Source of the DNA: Saccharina japonica
Lineage: Eukaryota > Sar > Phaeophyceae > Laminariales > Laminariaceae
NCBI GenBank assembly: GCA_008828725.1
Contig: MEHQ01004258.1
Span: 197,041 to 261,040 of the forward strand
Reading direction: 5' to 3'
DNA length: 64,000 bases
This document shows, piece by piece, positions 32,063 to 41,548 of this stretch (position 1 is its first letter; each line of letters starts with the position of its first letter). Below the pieces are notes generated by a model that saw only the letters and a list, made by a program, of their open reading frames with translations, had not been told where the DNA came from and did not search any database. The translations under genes were made by a program, and so were the position numbers.

Positions 32063-32659
32063 GCGACTTGATATTGGCCCTGCGCAGTCAGATCTGCTAG
32101 CATATGCGCGAAACACGAATCAGACATGCCTTGGAATACACCTGGATCCCCACTCGTCCAGAAAAAAAAAATGAAAAAAAAAAAAAGTTTCTTCTTCCTA
32201 AGGGGGCCCATATTAACGAATATAAAATAAATTCAATTTTGGGAAAAAAAAATCAAATTCGCTTTTCATTGGTCAACACACGCACCAGCACCAAAGATTA
32301 GGATCTTGGGGTATAATCTTGGGTGGTGGTGCGGGTTCTGACCAATGAAAAACGGATGTTTTTTTTTTTTCCAAATTGCATTTTTTTTTCTTCGTTAAAA
32401 CGGGCCCTAAGGGAACGCCTCACTACTACTGAGCCGTCGTTGGTTGCGAGACACTTTCGCCGTTAGGTCCAGCCCTAAAAATCTCAACGAAATAACTGGC
32501 GCTGTCATCCTCTTCCGCTGTTCATGGCGGTCAGTATTATACCAAATATGTTACATTCGAGTAGATAGTGCAAGCGGCATTCGTGGCTGATAATATCCAG
32601 GGCGTTTATAATCGTGTCCTATCCCACTTCTTTCAACATTTTGTTTTGTCCTTCTCTTG

Positions 32660-32664
<5 letters not shown>
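31994..32664 (+). repeat. Palindrome 1, left arm (A)
   Basis: Mirrors 33403-34073 base for base in spacing: paired positions sum to 66067 from one end of the arm to the other, so there is no net gap in 671 bases. The arm holds a piggyBac-like MITE end, a GGGCCC foldback MITE (32204-32407) and unique sequence around GGCGGTCAGTATTATACC. Confidence 0.85.
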
Positions 32665-32690
<26 letters not shown>

Positions 32691-32755
32691 CTTTCACTTT
32701 TATTTTCTTCCCGCTTTTTTTTTTTCTTTTCCTTTAGTTTTCTCGTCGAAATTTC

Positions 32756-33545
32756 CAAAAAAAAAAAAAAAAAACGTCCGTGGTTCACAGGACAGGTTCC
32801 GATTTTTTTTTTTTTGTGGAGTGTGCAAGAATACCTCGAGGAAGAATAAAACATAAAACATAAAAAAAGACATGAAACCTAAAAGGCAGTGCGATATCAT
32901 ACACATCCATAACTGATGAGCGTACATGGAGCACACCCGTACAACTCAAGCAAGAAAAGGTGAAATATGTTTTCGTCCGTTCAGGCCTTAACCCATTCAG
33001 GACTGAAAAAAATGTCCCACACTAATTCCAAGTATTTTCCCCCCAAAAACGGGGCACCGGTTCTTAAGGGGTCAAGTGACACCATTTTTGGAAATTGAGT
33101 CAGATTAGGGTGTGTGTACGGTGCGCTTACGGGGGTCCGTAGTAAAACAGGACCAAATATTGTTGGTAAAAATACGGAAATAATTGGGGGGTTTTTTTGT
33201 GTACCGTAGATCCTATCTACTATATGGTAGGTCCTCCGTAATAGTAAAAGGGTTTCGTATTGATAACAGAGGGGGAAATTTCGACGAGAAAACTAAAGGA
33301 AAAGAAAAGTGAAGAACGGGACGAAAATAAAAGTGAAGGAAATGGACAAAAAACAAAAAGCTGAACGGGATACGAAAGGACGAAAAAAAAAAAAAAAAAA
33401 AAAAGGGCCAAGAGAAGGACAAAACAAAATGTTGAAAGAAGTGGGATAGGACACGATTATAAACGCCCTGGATATTATCAGCCACGAATGCCGCTTGCAC
33501 TATCTACTCGAATGTAACATATTTGGTATAATACTGACCGCCATG
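32756..33545 (+). repeat. Palindrome 2, left arm (B)
   Basis: Mirrors 34076-34829. Paired positions sum to 67585 over 32756-33288 (checked at CCTCGAGG, TAAGGCC and AAATTTCGACGAG). They then shift by 35 near the poly-A tract at 33380-33400, where the right arm lacks a short segment. It overlaps the right arm of palindrome 1. It contains a piggyBac-like MITE (32988-33075) and MITE B (33130-33246). Confidence 0.85.
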
Positions 33546-34073
33546 AACAGCGGAAGAGGATGACAGCGCCAGTTATTTCGTTGAGATTTTTAGGGCTGGA
33601 CCTAACGGCGAAAGTGTCTCGCAACCAACGACGGCTCAGTAGTAGTGAGGCGTTCCCTTAGGGCCCGTTTTAACGAAGAAAAAAAAATGCAATTTGGAAA
33701 AAAAAAAAACATCCGTTTTTCATTGGTCAGAACCCGCACCACCACCCAAGATTATACCCCAAGATCCTAATCTTTGGTGCTGGTGCGTGTGTTGACCAAT
33801 GAAAAGAGAATTTGATTTTTTTTTCCCAAAATTGAATTTATTTTATATTCGTTAATATGGGCCCCCTTAGGAAGAAGAAACTTTTTTTTTTTTTCATTTT
33901 TTTTTTCTGGACGAGTGGGGATCCAGGTGTATTCCAAGGCATGTCTGATTCGTGTTTCGCGCATATGCTAGCAGATCTGACTGCGCAGGGCCAATATCAA
34001 GTCGCGCTTAACCCCTTATCCCCTGAAAAACTGGTCCCGCGAATTTGGGGAAAACTACTTGGAATTAGTGTGG
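33403..34073 (-). repeat. Palindrome 1, right arm (A')
   Basis: Reverse complement of 31994-32664. Its translated frames are identical to those of the left arm apart from one residue, so the copies are nearly identical. Confidence 0.85.
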
Positions 34074-34075
34074 GA

Positions 34076-34829
34076 ATGGCGGTCAGTATTATACCAAATA
34101 TGTTACATTCGAGTAGATAGTGCAAGCGGCATTCGTGGCTGATAATATCCAGGGCGTTTATAATCGTGTCCTATCCCACTTCTTTCTTTTTTTTTTTTTT
34201 TTCGTCCTTTCGTATCCCGTTCAGCTTTTTGTTTTTTGTCCATTTCCTTCACTTTTATTTTCGTCCCGTTCTTCACTTTTCTTTTCCTTTAGTTTTCTCG
34301 TCGAAATTTCCCCCTCTGTTATCAATACGAAACCCTTTTACTATTACGGAGGACCTACCATATAGTAGATAGGACCTACGGTACACAAAAAAAACCCCCA
34401 ATTATTTCCGTATTTTTACCAACAATATTTGGTCCTGTTTTACTACGGACCCCCGTAAGCGCACCGTACACACACCCTAATCTGACTCAATTTCCAAAAA
34501 TGGTGTCACTTGACCCCTTAAGAACCGGTGCCCCGTTTTTGGGGGGAAAATACTTGGAATTAGTGTGGGACATTTTTTTCAGTCCTGAATGGGTTAAGGC
34601 CTGAACGGACGAAAACATATTTCACCTTTTCTTGCTTGAGTTGTACGGGTGTGCTCCATGTACGCTCATCAGTTATGGATGTGTATGATATCGCACTGCC
34701 TTTTAGGTTTCATGTCTTTTTTTATGTTTTATGTTTTATTCTTCCTCGAGGTATTCTTGCACACTCCACAAAAAAAAAAAAATCGGAACCTGTCCTGTGA
34801 ACCCCGGACGTTTTTTTTTTTTTTTTTTT
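34076..34829 (-). repeat. Palindrome 2, right arm (B')
   Basis: It begins with a forward piece of arm A (GGCGGTCAGTATTATACC) and continues as the reverse complement of arm B, including MITE B (34345-34460) and a piggyBac-like MITE (34513-34597). It ends in a T run 130 bases before the NAA60-like exon. Confidence 0.85.
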
Positions 34830-34958
34830 AATGCGATCATGAGTTATTGTGAGAAAAGCAACAGCAGCGGCAACATGCACATATAACCCGAACCCCGCCA
34901 ACAGCGATACTAACGACCCCAACACCGACCGTTACATCCGTCCCCACCGAAAAACCAG

Positions 34959-35180
34959 GCCTTCTACGAAAACGTTGTCCGAGGCTTCATCACCCGGGGG
35001 AAGGGGGAGGCTAAGGAACCGCTCTACACGCAGGTGGCGGTGGCGCCTTCCCACGAGAGCGTCGATCACAACCACCACAACGCAGGAATCGCGTACAGAA
35101 GCAACGCGACGGGGGTAACCGCCGACATCGATCCCGCTGAAGGCCGGAGTCGATTCGAGAACGGCTGCAGCGGCGGCGGC

Positions 35181-35219
<39 letters not shown>

Positions 35220-36090
35220 ACGGTGAGGGCTGTGGTGGTGGCGGGAGTCCGCTCGAGAATGGTGGTGATGGCTGTGGTGGTGGTGACGACGATGGTCGAT
35301 TTGAGAACGGTGATGGCGGACGTGAAATCGGGGGTGGTGGTGGTGGTGGTGGTGGTGGTGGCGGTGGCTATGGTGGTAAGGGTGGTGGTGGCGGTGGTTT
35401 GGATCAATCCCGACCTCCAGACGCAAGGCGTAACTTCAACGAGTGTGATAAGGGGAGGGGCGGCAACAACCCAGGACAGCGGGGAGAAGGAGGGGGCTGC
35501 GCTACGGGCGCCTATAATAACGCCTGCGGTAGGACCGGCGGCAACAGCCCAGGACAGCAGGTAGAGGGAGGGGGCTGCGCAACGGGCGCCTATAACAACA
35601 GCTGTGGTCAGAGTGGTGGGGGTGGTGGTGGTGGTGGTACCCCAGGGCTAGTGCGAGAGGGGGGGGGGTCCGCGCGTGCGGACTGTTTCCAGGCAAACCA
35701 GGGGAAGAGAGAAGAAGGGGGAGGTGGTGGGGAGGGCGGTGGGGGCGGCGCAAACCGGGGGGCGGCGGCCGCGCGGGGGCCGATGGATGCAGCGGACGGG
35801 AGGTTTCAGAAGCACGGCGCTGAGAGGGCCCCCGGGGGGGGGGGGGGGGGGGGGGGGGGTCCGCGCGTGCGGACTGTTTCCAGGCAAACCAGGGGAAGAG
35901 AGAAGAAGGGGGAGGTGGTGGGGAGGGCGGTGGGGGCGGCGCAAACCGGGGGGCGGCGGCCGCGCGGGGGCCGATGGATGCAGCGGACGGGAGGTTTCAG
36001 AAGCACGGCGCTGAGAGGGCCCCCGGGGGGGGGGGGGGGGGCGACGCGGGGCGAAGGCGGGACGAAATTGTCGGTCTCATCACGTGCCAG
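34959..36090 (+). CDS. NAA60: NAA60-like N-alpha-acetyltransferase, exon with early GNAT fold and glycine-rich insert
   Basis: NAA60 (NatF) acetylates N-terminal Met of membrane-protein tails facing the cytosol, using acetyl-CoA. The 5' end, AFYENVVRGFITRGKGEAKE and PLYTQVAVAP, aligns with plant NAA60 around EFFQNVVNGG. The 3' end, DEIVGLITCQ (36061-36090), matches the next strand (EELIGFVTAK). Acceptor AACCAG (34958) and donor TGCCAG/GTGGGC (36090/36091) are both in phase 0. Between them lies a Gly-rich segment with repeated FENG and GGGCATGAYNN units and a 191-bp tandem duplication. As assembled, the frame changes register twice, inside the GGC tract (35170-35219) and at the 26-G run (35834-35859). 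Either may be a sequencing slip. Alternatively, a small intron starts at the donor ACG/GTGAGG (35222/35223). The N-terminal exon is not found. Confidence 0.7.
35669..36050 (+). repeat. 191-bp tandem duplication within the NAA60-like exon
   Basis: The unit starting TCCGCGCGTGCGGACTGTTT occurs at 35669 and 35860 and is identical over about 165 bases before each G run (35834-35859 and 36025-36041). In one frame each unit reads ADCFQANQGKREEGGGGG, then ANRGAAAARGPMDAADGRF. That frame continues from unit 2 straight into DEIVGLITCQ. Confidence 0.85.
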
Positions 36091-36149
36091 GTGGGCGATT
36101 CATGAGCTAGCATATGTACAATAGGGGTACGAGCGCTTTTTGGCTAACC

Positions 36150-36620
36150 TGTTACCGACTATTTTTACGGACTGACTCTTATTACTGACTGACTTTTGCC
36201 GACTATTATTACGGACTGACTATTACTGACTGAATTTTGCTGACTATTTTTACGGACTGACTAGTACTGACTTAACTATTTGTCGACCTATTATTACGGG
36301 GGACCTTGCAGTAAATATGTATAATATTTACTATTGTCCCCTGTAATAGTATACTTCTCAACCGACTATTACTGACTATTACTGACTATCCGACTAATCA
36401 CCGACTGTTACTGACTGTTATGGACTATTTCTGACTATCACTGACTAACTGTTACTGACTATCCGACTATTGCCGACTGTTACTGACTGTTACTGACTAT
36501 TACTATCCCTGACTGTTACCGACTATTACTGACTATTACCTGACTATCATTGACTATTTAAGTGTATGACTGACTATATGACTGGCTTATAACTGACTAT
36601 TACTGGCTAAAAAATGAAGA
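36150..36620 (-). repeat. 10-bp satellite (GACTATTACT)n
   Basis: Reverse complement of the array at 5480-5755, less regular, and interrupted at 36293-36352 by a 60-bp MITE B derivative (TTACGGGGGACC...GTCCCCTGTAA). Confidence 0.85.
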
Positions 36621-36775
36621 AAAAAAAAAGCCCGATCGCACCCCTGCGCAAATTCAACGCTCTTGTACGGAATGTGCCGTTTCATTTAAAGTACCCTACC
36701 CCCCCCCCCCCTGGTGTGGCAATCGCTGTCGTCGGAATTTTCGTTTTCGACATGTTTTCCCTCGGCAGCCCTTAA

Positions 36776-36860
36776 CCCATTCAGAACTGAAAAAAATACC
36801 CCACACTAATTCCAAGTAGTTTCTCCCCAAATACGTGGTGGGGCCAGTTCTTAAGGGGTT
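36776..36860 (+). mobile_element. piggyBac-like MITE
   Basis: TTAACCCATTCAGAACTGAA, CCCACACTAATTCCAAGTAG and GGGCCAGTTCTTAAGGGG. The right-hand TTAA has decayed to TTGA. Confidence 0.7.
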
Positions 36861-38088
36861 GAGGGGCTAGGGGTCGTTTTCAACAAAACCGATCTGGGCA
36901 AAAACAAAAATGCCAAAATTGACAAATTTATGGAAAAATCGGAGCTTTACCAATTTTGGCGAGTGTTCATTTTGCCAATTTTGTTTTTTGGATATACATG
37001 CGTATATTATTACCCCAACTCTTCGATGGCAAAGTTTGTGGAAATTTGTGTTTTTTTTTGTTCATTCGGCAAGTTTCGAGCTAGTGTTGAAAGTAAAACG
37101 TGTTTTGTTGAATATATTCGATGCTAAAAAGAGTGCTTGCCTGCCCTTTCATTTGTTTACGTCAGGAGGGCTCGGGAAGTTCTCTCTGTGTGTGTTGGAA
37201 TTTCTCTTTCTCTCTCTCTCTTGTGTGTGTTTTTGTGCTTGTTTTTTGCGCGGGATACACCGCCCCGATGTTTTTGTCAGTTTGTTCGTTGCTCGTCGCC
37301 ATGTTGTGTCGTTGCTCTTCGTTTTGTTTGTTCGCGCTTTGCCAAACCAAGAGACGCGCGGATGTTTGTTTTCGAGTTTTTTTTCACCGAAAGGGGGCTG
37401 GCTGGCTGGCTCCCTACCGAGTAAAGGGGAGGGCGCGTGAGTCTCTCTACCCTTACTCCTCCTCCCGCCCCAGCCCGCTACCTCCTCACCCCCCCCCCCG
37501 CCCTTCCCCTTTTCCGCCTTTCCCTCCCCTACCCGCCGAGCACCCCCACTCCACTCACCGTCCTCACAACCTCTTCCGCGCCACCCCCTACTCTCTCCCC
37601 CCCCCGGCCCCCCCTCTACGGCCGATGCATGAATACTGGAAGTACCCCTTCCCTTTCCCGTTTGCCGTCCTCCGCCTCGCCCGAGTACCGCGCCCCCCCC
37701 CCCCCAACTCCGCGCATACTTCCCCCCACCCCTCCCTCACCCGTCCCCCCCCCCCTCCCTTTTCCAACTTTCGCCCCCCCTCCCGCCTCCCCAAAAGACC
37801 CCCCCCCTCTATTGGTCATATACCGACTACCGGCCATGCATGAAAATAAAGTACAGCCCCCCCCCCCCCCCCCCTCCACCTCCTCACACCTCTTCGCGCG
37901 CGCCCCCCCGCCTACCCCCTTCCGCCTTTTGCCTCCCCCGCCCGCCCCCGAAGTACCACTCCGCCCCCAATGCACCTCCTTTCTTCTCCCACCGCCCCCC
38001 GGCCTTCCCCGTCCCCGCACGAAGCTTCCTTTCTTCCGCACGAGCGGTTCTAACGCCTGAGTTATATATTTCCTCTCTCTTTGTTTAG

Positions 38089-38130
38089 GTGGTACCTCTC
38101 GATCGATGTAGAGATCGAGATCGCTTGGGG

Positions 38131-38199
<69 letters not shown>

Positions 38200-38265
38200 G
38201 CGGAGGCGCACACCGAGGTCGTGTACATACTCACGCTTGGCACGGACACACGCCATCGGAGAAAG
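38089..38265 (+). CDS. NAA60: NAA60-like exon with polyglycine and the VVYILTLG strand
   Basis: An excellent acceptor (TTCCTCTCTCTTTGTTTAG, ending 38088) and donor (AGAAAG/GTGAGA, 38265/38266) bound 59 codons in phase 0. It reads VVPLDRCRDRDRLGR, about 22 glycines, then AEAHTEVVYILTLGTDTRHR and RK. VVYILTLG followed by a YRR/RRK-type turn is the beta-4 strand and start of the acetyl-CoA loop in NAA60 (VYILTLGV...YRKRG in plants). The polyglycine is encoded by 67 consecutive G bases (38132-38198). The frame is open as assembled, though the true run length is uncertain. It replaces the variable loop that follows the ITxK strand in other NAA60 proteins. Confidence 0.85.
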
Positions 38266-38359
38266 GTGAGAGGCGTGAAGCACTCCACTCCCTGCGTTTG
38301 GCCACACCCTGATTGCTCCCGCCCCGCGACTCGCCGAACACCTCACGGCGTTTCGCGGT

Positions 38360-38480
38360 GTGTTTAAAGCAATGTCTTCCTGGTCGGTGAAAATCCGACG
38401 TGCTATGTCCCGGCATTGTAGGGGTGCGAGGGTCTATGGCCATACGACTACGTCCGTGCACGACATGAGTACCCCCCCCC
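38360..38480 (-). mobile_element. Family Y, short copy in NAA60-like intron
   Basis: GCAATGTCTTCCTGGTCGG, GCATTGTAGGGGTGCGAGGG and CGACATGAGTACCCCCCCC. It ends at the C run. Confidence 0.65.
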
Positions 38481-38494
38481 TCCCCCTCCCCGCG

Positions 38495-38720
38495 TAACAA
38501 TGCATCGTCTCGAAGGCATGCCTAGTCAATGGTCAAATGACTAAGGCAAGCAACAAACGAGTACCCCCGTCTCCAAAGGGATGCGTGGTCAATGATCAAA
38601 TGACTAATGCAAGCAACACATGAATACGCCCCCCCCCGCCCGTGCTCCGTCTCGAAAGGCATGCGTGGTCAACGGTCAAATTACTAAGACCAAGCATGAA
38701 AATGAAGTACTTCCCCCCCG
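38495..38720 (-). mobile_element. Three family X ends in series
   Basis: GTCTCGAAGGCATGCCTAG, GTCTCCAAAGGGATGCGTGG and GTCTCGAAAGGCATGCGTGG each precede TGGTCAAAT or a variant and a C run. Only the first 60-90 bases of the family are present each time. Confidence 0.6.
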
Positions 38721-38771
38721 CCCGTCTCCCTGTCCCCTGTCCCCCGTCCCCCGGGTAATACCGCCCTCCAG

Positions 38772-38922
38772 GGGATTGGGCGTGCCCTGTTGCGCAGATG
38801 CATTTGGCTGTCGAGACAGGAACCGTCGATCGGAGCGGTCTACCTCCACGTCATCACCACCAACCCACCGGCCCACCGCTTCTACGAGTCAGAGGGCTTC
38901 GTCCAAGTATGCTGCATCACCG
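38772..38922 (+). CDS. NAA60: NAA60-like exon with acetyl-CoA loop and GNAT core
   Basis: The exon starts after CCGCCCTCCAG (38771) in phase 0 and ends ACCG/GTGAGC at 38922/38923 in phase 1. It reads GIGRALLRRCIWLSRQEPSI, then GAVYLHVITTNPPAHRFY and ESEGFVQVCCIT. Joined to the RRK that ends the previous exon, it gives the (R/Q)xxGxG/A acetyl-CoA motif as RRKGIGRA. YLHVITTN and the RFYESEGF motif match human NAA60 (YLHVLTTNNTAINFYENRDF) and the plant protein. The YLHV.(T/A).N signature is specific to NAA60 among Nat enzymes, so the assignment is firm. Confidence 0.92.
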
Positions 38923-39117
38923 GTGAGCGTATATAGCGTGCGTGCGTGCGTGCGTGCGTGGGTGCGTGCCCGCCCGCGGGTATCCTTACCTGGTACCTGG
39001 TATCTCTTTTCGGGGACAGTATTTTTGGGGTGCAGCATGGCCACGACGGGGCTCTGCTCCGCTCGGGCTCTGCTCCGCTCATATTTTTCACTCGGGAGGC
39101 GTGCGCGCGGGTGGGGA

Positions 39118-39605
39118 AGGGGGTGTGGTGTACTTCATTTGCATGCAAGGCCGTAGTCGTATGACCATAGTCCCTCACATCCCTATAATGCCGGGACGGA
39201 GCACGCCGGGTTTTTGACCCACCTGGCAGGCATTACTTGAAACAAGCGTGAAGCGGTGTGAGGAGCTCGGCGAGTCGCATGACGGGGGAGGGGATGTACT
39301 CCCGTCGTGCATGACCGAATGGGAAGGGGGGGAGGGGGGGGGGGGGGGGGGGGGGCGTACTCATTTGTTGGTTGCCGTAGTAGTAATTTTACCATTGACC
39401 ACGCATCCCTTTCGAGACGGAGCACCGGCCCTACTCCTAATAGAGACGCCTCCAACAGTTTGGGGGGGGGAAGGGGTACTCATGTCGTCCATGGCCGTAG
39501 TCGTATGAATTATAGACCCCCCAATCCCTACAATGCCGGGACGGAGCACGTTGGGTTTTCACCAACCAGGCAGGCGTTGATTGCTTGCACCAAGCGCAAA
39601 CAGGG
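39118..39605 (+). mobile_element. Cluster of family Y and X copies
   Basis: Family Y at 39118-39270 and 39475-39600, with family X at 39355-39460 between them. Each is headed by a G-rich run (39327-39355 is mostly G). Confidence 0.65.
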
Positions 39606-39613
39606 GGGGGGGG

Positions 39614-40215
39614 GGGTACCCATGTCGTGCACGGCCGTAGTCGTATGACCATAGACCCTCGCACCCCCACAATGCCGGGACGGAGCACGTTGGGTTTCCA
39701 CCAACTAGGCAGACATTGCTAGCTAGCACCACACGCGAAGCGTCGTGAGGTGTTGGGTGGGTCGCACGAAGGGTGAGCTACATCCTGCTAAGAACCGCCT
39801 GTGAGGCAGACGGGCATATGGACGACAGCCTCAAATGAATGGATTTAATTTATGGTGTGGCCGCTTCCAGAGACAGCAATGGGTATTACTATGTATCTGC
39901 CTCGTCGGTGCCTTACCATATACACACTACGTGATACGATCATTCCCCTTGTGCGGAGTTGAGGTTCTCAACCCTACACCCTACACAAATGATCTAACAG
40001 ACTGCTAGCCTCGGTGACCACCAAAAGCACAAACACACTAAAAACGGTGCCCTGGTTGTCCAGCTCACGCAGTGAGAGGCGTGTTTTACAGCGTCATCGC
40101 CGATTTGACTGTTGACCACGTATCCTTTTCCAGACGGAGCACCGTTCCTACTCCTATTAGAGACACCTCCAACAGCAGTTGGGCGGGGCGCTCATACAGT
40201 TTGTTCTATGTATTG
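39614..40215 (+). mobile_element. Family Y long copy fused to family X
   Basis: A long family Y copy (GTACCCATGTCGTGCACGG to GAGGCGTGTTTTACAGCGTC) breaks off after ATCGCC and continues as family X (TTGACCACGTATCC, AGACGGAGCACCGTTCC, GGGGCGCTCATACAGTTTG). It is the second Y/X fusion, after 30226-30490. Confidence 0.7.
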
Positions 40216-40257
40216 CATAGCGGCGGTGGCGGGGGGGTGCTTGCTTGGTTGCAGCTA

Positions 40258-40382
40258 TGACGGGGAACCATAGTAAACAGGACCAAGTATTTTTAGTAAA
40301 AATAGGTACTCGTAAATGTATAGTTTTTTTTTTCGTGTACCGTAGGTCTTACCAGGTATTCACTATGGTCCACCGTAATAGC
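40258..40382. mobile_element. MITE B, first copy in the duplication
   Basis: GACGGGGAACCATAGTAAAC to TTCACTATGGTCCACCGTAA. The right half (from 40312) is included in the 334-bp duplication and recurs at 40646-40716. Confidence 0.7.
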
Positions 40383-40937
40383 CTTCAGGAGCGAAAGTAT
40401 TCGCACGTCAGACAGATAGATGATCTACATATATATCATGACAGATAGATCATGACAGATAGATCATGACAGATAGATCATGATCTACTGTAGATCGTTT
40501 AGTCCCTAACGTTCCGTTGCGATATGTTGTGCTATGCGGCGTTGCTCTCTACGTACGTATATATATACCCCTCCTTGGAGATTTTGGCGTCGACAGCACC
40601 TTTATCATGACAGATAGATCATGACAGATAGATCATGACAGATAGGTAAATGTATAGTTTTTTTTTTCGTGTACCGTAGGTCTTACCAGGTATTCACTAT
40701 GGTCCACCGTAATAGCCTTCAGGAGCGAAAGTATTCGCACGTCAGACAGATAGATGATCTACATATATATCATGACAGATAGATCATGACAGATAGATCA
40801 TGACAGATAGATCATGATCTACTGTAGATCGTTTAGTCCCTAACGTTCCGTTGCGATATGTTGTGCTATGCGGCGTTGCTCTCTACGTACGTATATATAT
40901 ACCCCTCCTTGGAGATTTTGGCGTCGACAGCACCTTT
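40312..40937 (+). repeat. 334-bp tandem duplication
   Basis: The block from GTAAATGTATAG to GGCGTCGACAGCACCTTT is repeated with a period of 334 (40312 to 40646, and 40587 to 40921). The copies look identical. It includes half of MITE B, GATAGATCATGACA satellite units and the string CCTAACGTTCCGTTGCGATA. The junction (40601-40645) is itself satellite, which suggests unequal exchange or slippage between satellite units. Confidence 0.9.
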
Positions 40938-41065
40938 CTCCCCCGCCCCCCCCCCCCCCCGCTTTCTTTCTGCCAAAGTTCTCCTAAACCCGGTGATTGG
41001 CGGGAACCCGAAAATCCTTTAAACCCCCCCTTCCCCACCCCTCCCCTCCCCCCTCCGCCTCTCAG

Positions 41066-41145
41066 ACTACTACAAGATCAAACGGAGCTGTACGACTGCT
41101 CTCCTGTATGCGCTGTTCGTGAAACGGAGCCCAACCTCCGGATGA
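41066..41145 (+). CDS. NAA60: NAA60-like terminal exon
   Basis: A strong acceptor (CCCTCCGCCTCTCAG, ending 41065) opens the frame in the phase required by the previous exon. It reads DYYKIKRSCTTALLYALFVK and RSPTSG, then TGA at 41143-41145. In human NAA60 the corresponding stretch is YYYSIRGVLKDGFTYVLYIN, so the YY..I pair and the final hydrophobic strand are kept. The protein ends soon after the GNAT fold and lacks the long amphipathic C-terminal helices that anchor animal NAA60 to Golgi membranes. Anchoring may differ or may depend on an unseen exon. Confidence 0.8.
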
Positions 41146-41548
41146 CTGGGGCTGGAGCATCCAGAAGCCTCTCGAGGTTTGATGACATATATGTGCCTAT
41201 GCGAAGTAATAGGTACAGCAACAGTATGCCCCCCTTTTTTTTCTTCGCCCCTTGGACACCTCGTCCGCATCGCGACTCTCGCCACACCGCCGCCAAAAGA
41301 AAGGCGGCGCCCTTTCGATCTGGTGTGTGTGTGTATGTGTGTGAAAGGGTTCCTCGTATAGATAAAAGACTACCTGGTACGATACAGACAGCAGTATGTG
41401 CCCTGTCGCCGCCGACCCTTCGCTGACCCTTGGGGCAACGAAACATTGGAGGATTAGGGGGGGGGGCACGGACTACTTACTGCTGCTGTATGGCACCTGG
41501 CGCATGAATTTCATCTTATTCACGTACCAATAGTAATGTAGACTACTA

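Larger units (their letters stand above)
36091..38088 (+). other. Intron of the NAA60-like gene
   Basis: GT-AG intron of 1998 bases from GTGGGC to CTCTCTTTGTTTAG. It holds the 10-bp satellite (36150-36620), a short MITE B, a piggyBac-like MITE (36772-36862), a low-copy T-rich part (36900-37420) and a C-rich polypyrimidine region (37440-38050). The long frames in the last two parts are composition artefacts. Confidence 0.7.
38923..41065 (+). other. Last intron of the NAA60-like gene
   Basis: GT-AG intron of 2143 bases, GTGAGC to CTCCGCCTCTCAG. It holds family Y and X copies, MITE B, the 334-bp tandem duplication and 24-bp satellite arrays, so repeats account for most of its length. Confidence 0.8.

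Noticed and set aside
32568-32936. Poly-Phe frames, repeated at 33213-33500 and 34120-34365
   Set aside because: Homopolymer translation within palindrome arms; repetition is due to the duplication, not to a gene family.
35034-35564. Continuation of the NAA60-like frame beyond 35222 as a Val/Met-rich segment
   Set aside because: The reading VVVAGV...MVVMAVVVV is the off-frame of the GGT repeat; the Gly/Asp-rich frame with FENG units is preferred.
36910-37440. 176-codon frame with hydrophobic stretches
   Set aside because: T-rich intronic sequence with A/T-rich third positions; the hydrophobic residues follow from TTT and TTC runs.
37121-38060. Frames of 207 and 240 codons rich in Pro, Ser and Cys
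   Set aside because: They lie in a C-rich intron of the NAA60-like gene; the composition removes stop codons and no splice borders fit.
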